Part shown: positions 60,872 through 64,000 of the stretch, in pieces
Layout of the letters: each line of letters begins with the position of its first letter
How positions within the stretch are numbered: the first letter of the stretch is position 1
Source of the DNA: MH13 sp040219355
GTDB lineage: Bacteria > Pseudomonadota > Alphaproteobacteria > Rhizobiales > MH13
Length of the DNA: 64,000 nt
Assembly: GCA_040219355.1 (NCBI GenBank)
Contig: JAVJSN010000010.1
Location: 558,001 to 622,000, forward strand
Direction of reading: 5' to 3'
Position numbers and translations under genes: made by a program
Notes under the pieces: generated by a model
The model's input: the letters and a program-made list of their open reading frames with translations, nothing else
What the model was told of the DNA's origin: nothing
Databases searched by the model: none

Positions 60872-61978
60872 ATGAGCACAGCCCTTCCTTCTTTCGGTCC
60901 CAATGATGGTATCCTGCCCGACCATGACATCTTGGCGATGGTTGAGGCTGGAACAATCCGTCATGCGACGCCATTGGATGAAGACCAGGTGCAGCCTGCC
61001 AGCTTAGACCTGCGCCTCGGTCAAACGGCCTACCGCATCAAGGCAAGTTTTCTTCCGGGCGCCAACCGCACCGTGGCGCAGCGGCTCGACGAGATCGCCC
61101 TGCATCAGATGCCGTTGGAAAATGGCGCGGTGCTGGAAACTGGCTGCATTTACTTGGTCGAGTTGAACGAGGTCCTGGCGCTGCCGCCGGAGGTCAGCGC
61201 AGCGACGAACCCGAAAAGCTCCACCGGCAGGCTGGATATCTTTACCCGCGTCATCACCGATGGTGGTGCGGTGTTTGATCAGATTCCTGCTGGCTATGCC
61301 GGCAGGCTCTATCTGGAGATTGCGCCGCAGAGCTTCCCGATCTTGGTGAAGCCTGGATCGCGCCTTTCTCAGATCAGGTTTCGCTGCGGCAACACGCTGT
61401 TGTCCGACAAGGAGTTGAAGAGCCTCGATCAGCGTTTGGGTTTGGTCTCTGGTGCACAGGCGCAATTCCAGAACGGGCTGGCCGTGTCCATCGACCTCAA
61501 AGGCGGCGAGGATGGGCTCATTGGCTATCGCGCCAAGCGCCCTGGGGGGCTGGTCAAGGTCGATGAAAAAGCAGCACTCGATCGCGAGGCGTATTGGGAA
61601 CCACTTTATGCCGATGCCTCGCAGTCACTGATCTTCGATCCGGCGGCATTTTACATTCTGGTGAGCCAGGAGGCTGTACATGTGCCTGCCGATTTTGCCG
61701 CAGAAATGGTGCCGTTCGACCCGTTGGTCGGTGAGTTCCGTGTGCACTATGCAGGCTTTTTTGATCCGGGCTTCGGAGCGCCGGAAGCCGGTGGTGTCGG
61801 CGCGCGAGCGGTGCTGGAAGTGCGGTCTCGCGAGGTGCCATTTCTGGTTGAACATGGCCAGATGATCGGGCGGCTGGTCTTTGAGACGATGCGAGAGCGA
61901 CCCACAACGCTTTACGGCGCTGGCGGTGTCTCCAACTATCAGGCGCAAGGCCTGAAGCTTTCCAAGCATTTCAGGTGA
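60872..61978 (+). CDS. dcd: dCTP deaminase-like protein with duplicated dUTPase fold
   Basis: The protein has 368 residues, about twice the usual dCTP deaminase length. The N-terminal half has QPASLDLRLG, ATNPKSSTGRLDIF, VITDGGAVFDQIPAGYAGRLYLEI and ILVKPGSRLSQIRF. The second half repeats the fold with GEFRVHYAGFFDPGFG and EVRSREVPFLVEHGQMIGRLVFE. It resembles the long 2'-deoxycytidine 5'-triphosphate deaminases annotated in Alphaproteobacteria. ATG 60872 is used, with AGG at about 60864; TTG 60851 would add seven residues. Divergent from metZ. Confidence 0.8.
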   Translation: MSTALPSFGPNDGILPDHDILAMVEAGTIRHATPLDEDQVQPASLDLRLGQTAYRIKASFLPGANRTVAQRLDEIALHQMPLENGAVLETGCIYLVELNEVLALPPEVSAATNPKSSTGRLDIFTRVITDGGAVFDQIPAGYAGRLYLEIAPQSFPILVKPGSRLSQIRFRCGNTLLSDKELKSLDQRLGLVSGAQAQFQNGLAVSIDLKGGEDGLIGYRAKRPGGLVKVDEKAALDREAYWEPLYADASQSLIFDPAAFYILVSQEAVHVPADFAAEMVPFDPLVGEFRVHYAGFFDPGFGAPEAGGVGARAVLEVRSREVPFLVEHGQMIGRLVFETMRERPTTLYGAGGVSNYQAQGLKLSKHFR

Positions 61979-61986
61979 CAGGTATT

Positions 61987-62020
61987 GTCATGCCGAACAG
62001 CCTTCGGCTTCCGGGATGAC
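61987..62020. repeat. REP-like palindromic element
   Basis: Outer arms GTCATGCCG (61987-61995) and CGGGATGAC (62012-62020) pair with one mismatch, and an inner stem AGCC/GGCT (61999-62002, 62006-62009) has a TTC loop. The GTCATCCCGG type of arm is common in dispersed palindromic repeats of Alphaproteobacteria. It lies between two convergent genes and could also help end both transcripts. Confidence 0.5.
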
Positions 62021-62032
62021 GCGGAGACAGCC

Positions 62033-62854
62033 CTAGCCCTTCTTCATCTCTGCTACCTCAGTACGCAGCGCCCGTATCTCGCTCAAAATCACCTTCTGCT
62101 CTTCGCCTAGGTCAGCGCGTTCCTGCTCGGCGGTCGCTTCGTGCTCGGCTTGCATGGCAGAAACGATGATACCAATGAACAGGTTCAGCACGGTGAACGT
62201 GGTGCACAGAATGAAGGGAATGAAGAACGCCCAGGCATACGGGTGAACCTCCATCACCGGGCGCACAATGCCCATCGACCAGCTTTCCAGCGTCATGATT
62301 TGAAACAGTGAATAGGCCGAGGCAGGCAGTGTGCCAAACCATTGCACCAACTCATCGCAGCGCCCGGCCACCGTTTCGCAAGCGCCTTCGCCTGTGCCGT
62401 AAAGCTTGGTGGCGACCACGGAGAAAACATAAAAAATCAGCGTCAAAAGCACCGTGATTGAGCCCATGCCGGGCAGGGCGGCGATCAATCCACCCACCAC
62501 GCGGCGCAGCGATGGCACCATGGAAACCAACCGCAGCACACGCAAAATGCGCAGCGCGCGCAGCACCGACAAGGCGCCTGTTGTTGGCATCAGCGCAATA
62601 CTGACGATGACGAAATCAAAGATGCGCCAGGGGTCATGGAAAAACTTGGTGCGGTAGACGTAAAATCGCAGCGCTAACTCCACCACAAACACCCAAAGCA
62701 CCAACTCGTCGACGAACAGCAGAATTGGCCCGAACTGCGCCATAACAGTGTCGGACGTCTCTAGGCCAAGCGTGATTGCGTTGAGAATAATGAGGGCCGT
62801 GATCGCCAGCTCAAAGCGACGGCTGGTGATGAAGGCTTCAACCTGATCGCGCAT
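62033..62854 (-). CDS. Bacterial voltage-gated sodium channel (NaChBac/NavMs-like)
   Basis: This 273-residue, six-helix channel subunit (tetramer). The voltage-sensor S4 has four arginines at every third position (R99, R102, R105, R108 in LSVLRALRILRVLRLV). The selectivity filter is TLESWS (188-193), identical in type to NaChBac and NavMs, marking sodium selectivity. S6 is about 212-235, and a C-terminal coiled coil (about 251-270, EEQKVILSEIRALRTEVAEM) should form the four-helix bundle. The S5-pore loop has a pair of cysteines (C159, C166) that I do not recall in the studied channels. It stands alone, convergent with the dCTP deaminase gene. Confidence 0.93.
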   Translation of the reverse strand: MRDQVEAFITSRRFELAITALIILNAITLGLETSDTVMAQFGPILLFVDELVLWVFVVELALRFYVYRTKFFHDPWRIFDFVIVSIALMPTTGALSVLRALRILRVLRLVSMVPSLRRVVGGLIAALPGMGSITVLLTLIFYVFSVVATKLYGTGEGACETVAGRCDELVQWFGTLPASAYSLFQIMTLESWSMGIVRPVMEVHPYAWAFFIPFILCTTFTVLNLFIGIIVSAMQAEHEATAEQERADLGEEQKVILSEIRALRTEVAEMKKG

Positions 62855-62967
62855 GCTGGGTCCTTGTGCGAATCTTTTGGGGCGAACGAGGGTTCAAACA
62901 GTCTTATGGTCACCGGACCTGCTGGCTTCAAGGTGCGCATGTGATTGGGGATCAGGGCGTAGCAACG

Positions 62968-63045
62968 ATGCCCGGTAAAGCAATCGTGACCGTCGCAAGC
63001 TTGATCCTTCTCTCGTCTGCTTGCAAAGGAGCAGTATGGAGCTGA
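62968..63045 (+). CDS. Possible small hydrophobic peptide ahead of ccdA
   Basis: A 25-codon frame has a hydrophobic core followed by Cys (SLILLSSACKG), which resembles a lipoprotein signal with a poor lipobox. It ends ten bases inside ccdA (ATG 63036), so it could be a coupled leader peptide. The upstream AGGG is poorly spaced. It may be chance; an in-frame GTG at 62941 would extend it. Confidence 0.25.
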   Translation: MPGKAIVTVASLILLSSACKGAVWS

Positions 63046-63749
63046 TTTTTGCTTACGCCGCTGGCCTGCTCACGCTGATCAACCCGTGCGTTCTGCCGGT
63101 GTTGCCGATTGTTCTGGTGGGCGCGCTGAACGCAAGCCGCTTCGGTCCGCTTGCTCTTGCCGCAGGCATGAGCCTGTCGTTTGTGCTCTTCGGGGTCACT
63201 GTCACAGCCTTCGGCAGTGCGGTGGGTCTGACATCAGAGTCGCTCGCGCAGATCGGCGCCGTCCTCATGATGGTCTTTGGTGCGGTGTTGATGGTGCCAG
63301 CATTTTCAAGACGCTTTGAGCTTGTTGCAGCAGGCCCTGCCGCTGGAGCAGGCAGCCGCTTGGCGCAAACCGATCCAGCGGACCTGCGCGGTCAGTTTCT
63401 TGGCGGTGCGCTGCTCGGCATGGTCTGGTCGCCGTGCATCGGACCGACATTGGGGGGTGCGATCGCGCTGGCCTCACAAGGCCAAAATCTGGGCTATGTG
63501 ACGCTCATCATGATGTTCTTTGCGCTCGGAGTTTCAACGTTGATTTTGGCGCTCGGCTATGGCGCGCGCGAATCCATTCGTGCCCGCGCCGAAAGCCTAC
63601 GCGGGCTCGCCGATCGTTCCAAACCTATCATCGGCTTCACGTTCATTGCCGTCGGACTGATGCTTTTTCTCGGCCTGCATCACTACATCGAAGGCTGGGC
63701 GTTGGATGTGATGCCGATTTGGCTGCAAGACCTTTCTGTTGCGCTCTAA
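63036..63749 (+). CDS. ccdA: CcdA-like thiol-disulfide transporter
   Basis: The protein has 237 residues with six membrane helices. The redox cysteines are C18 in LINPCVLPVLP and C134 in VWSPCIGPTLGG, the hallmark pair of CcdA/DsbD-beta proteins that pass electrons from cytoplasmic thioredoxin across the membrane. AAAGGAG at 63025-63031 fits ATG 63036. The following exported thioredoxin-like protein is its probable electron acceptor. Cytochrome c maturation or periplasmic reduction are the likely roles. Confidence 0.9.
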   Translation: MELIFAYAAGLLTLINPCVLPVLPIVLVGALNASRFGPLALAAGMSLSFVLFGVTVTAFGSAVGLTSESLAQIGAVLMMVFGAVLMVPAFSRRFELVAAGPAAGAGSRLAQTDPADLRGQFLGGALLGMVWSPCIGPTLGGAIALASQGQNLGYVTLIMMFFALGVSTLILALGYGARESIRARAESLRGLADRSKPIIGFTFIAVGLMLFLGLHHYIEGWALDVMPIWLQDLSVAL

Positions 63750-63766
63750 CCCTCGGAGACATTGCC

Positions 63767-64000
63767 ATGATCAAACCGATGAACCGTCGCCTCTTTCTAT
63801 CGTCCGCGCTCGTATTGGCCGCAGCACCCTTGCTGATGCCGACATTGGCCAGAGCCTCAGACTTTATCGAGTATACGCCTGGCATAATTGACGCCGCACT
63901 GGCCGAGGGCCAGACAGTGTTCGTTGACTATTCGGCCACCTGGTGCGGAACCTGCCGTCGCCAAGAGCGCGTGGTCAACAATTTGCGCGCGACCAATCCA
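63767..64000 (+). CDS. Exported thioredoxin-like protein (partial, 5' end)
   Basis: The first 78 codons are present; the gene runs off the window. The N-terminus has twin arginines (NRRLFLSS), a hydrophobic core and an ARA cleavage site near residue 30, which looks like a Tat signal. The thioredoxin motif is WCGTC with C60 and C63. CGGAGAC precedes ATG 63767, 17 bases after ccdA. It is probably kept reduced by CcdA. Confidence 0.85.
   Translation, partial: MIKPMNRRLFLSSALVLAAAPLLMPTLARASDFIEYTPGIIDAALAEGQTVFVDYSATWCGTCRRQERVVNNLRATNP

Noticed and set aside
1..64000. CRISPR arrays, insertion sequences, tRNA or rRNA genes, phage genes
   Set aside because: Looked for by eye on both strands; no regularly spaced repeats, transposase motifs, cloverleaf sequences or phage proteins were recognised.

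Overview
The window looks like chromosomal DNA of an alphaproteobacterium of the Hyphomicrobiales (Rhizobiales) type, probably marine or host-associated. Base composition is high in GC (roughly 58-60 % by eye). GcrA, Omp25-like beta-barrels, an AglEFGK alpha-glucoside importer, ornithine decarboxylase with homospermidine synthase behind a speF-like RNA leader, and a phoR-pstSCAB-phoU-phoB cluster all point that way. The hydroxyproline genes closely resemble those I remember from Labrenzia/Roseibium. No rRNA, tRNA, insertion sequence, prophage or CRISPR array was seen. Genus and species cannot be called from this window.

Layout. 1-3825: hydroxyproline catabolism: the 3' end of a 4-hydroxyproline epimerase, cis-3-hydroxyproline dehydratase, trans-3-hydroxyproline dehydratase and 2-oxoglutarate semialdehyde dehydrogenase. 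A CueR-type regulator follows. 4370-7989: speF-like leader, ornithine decarboxylase, a GNAT acetyltransferase and homospermidine synthase, which together make putrescine and homospermidine. 8287-9755: two tandem outer-membrane barrels. 9760-20008: alpha/beta-glucoside use (bglA, aglE-F-G-K, aglA), with an unrelated ABC exporter inserted between aglK and aglA; two LacI-type operators sharing a 10-mer lie in front of aglE and aglA. 20311-29590: a HAD-like protein, an AEC carrier, an M3 oligopeptidase, a FrnE-like thiol oxidoreductase, a PfkB sugar kinase and a 1252-residue PAS/GGDEF/EAL protein. 29799-38596: pgi-folD, a second PAS/GGDEF protein with a degenerate EAL domain, prfC, a Gfo/Idh/MocA oxidoreductase and PPK2.

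38682-47308: the complete phosphate regulon core, with Pho boxes in front of phoR and pstS, a terminator-like hairpin between pstS and pstC, and a tandem duplication of the phoB 3' end. 47388-51883: gcrA, then argD-argF-hslO ending in a terminator. 51938-56840: RND efflux pair. 56889-64000: trkH, apaG, CDP-alcohol phosphotransferase, metZ, a duplicated-domain dCTP deaminase divergent from metZ over two phased palindromes, a bacterial voltage-gated sodium channel, ccdA and the start of a thioredoxin-like exported protein.

Most of the window is ordinary core and catabolic genome. The parts most worth a second look are: (i) mutually exclusive helices in the speF-like leader and the hairpin that covers an upstream ATG of the decarboxylase; (ii) the four-repeat Pho box array that overlaps the phoR stop codon; (iii) the metZ/dcd twin palindromes; (iv) unusual insertions in PstA, AglF and the RND pump; (v) contrasting features of the two cyclic-di-GMP proteins; (vi) the sodium channel with two cysteines in its extracellular loop; and (vii) the phoB 3' duplication. 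I did not find a clearly new multi-gene system.
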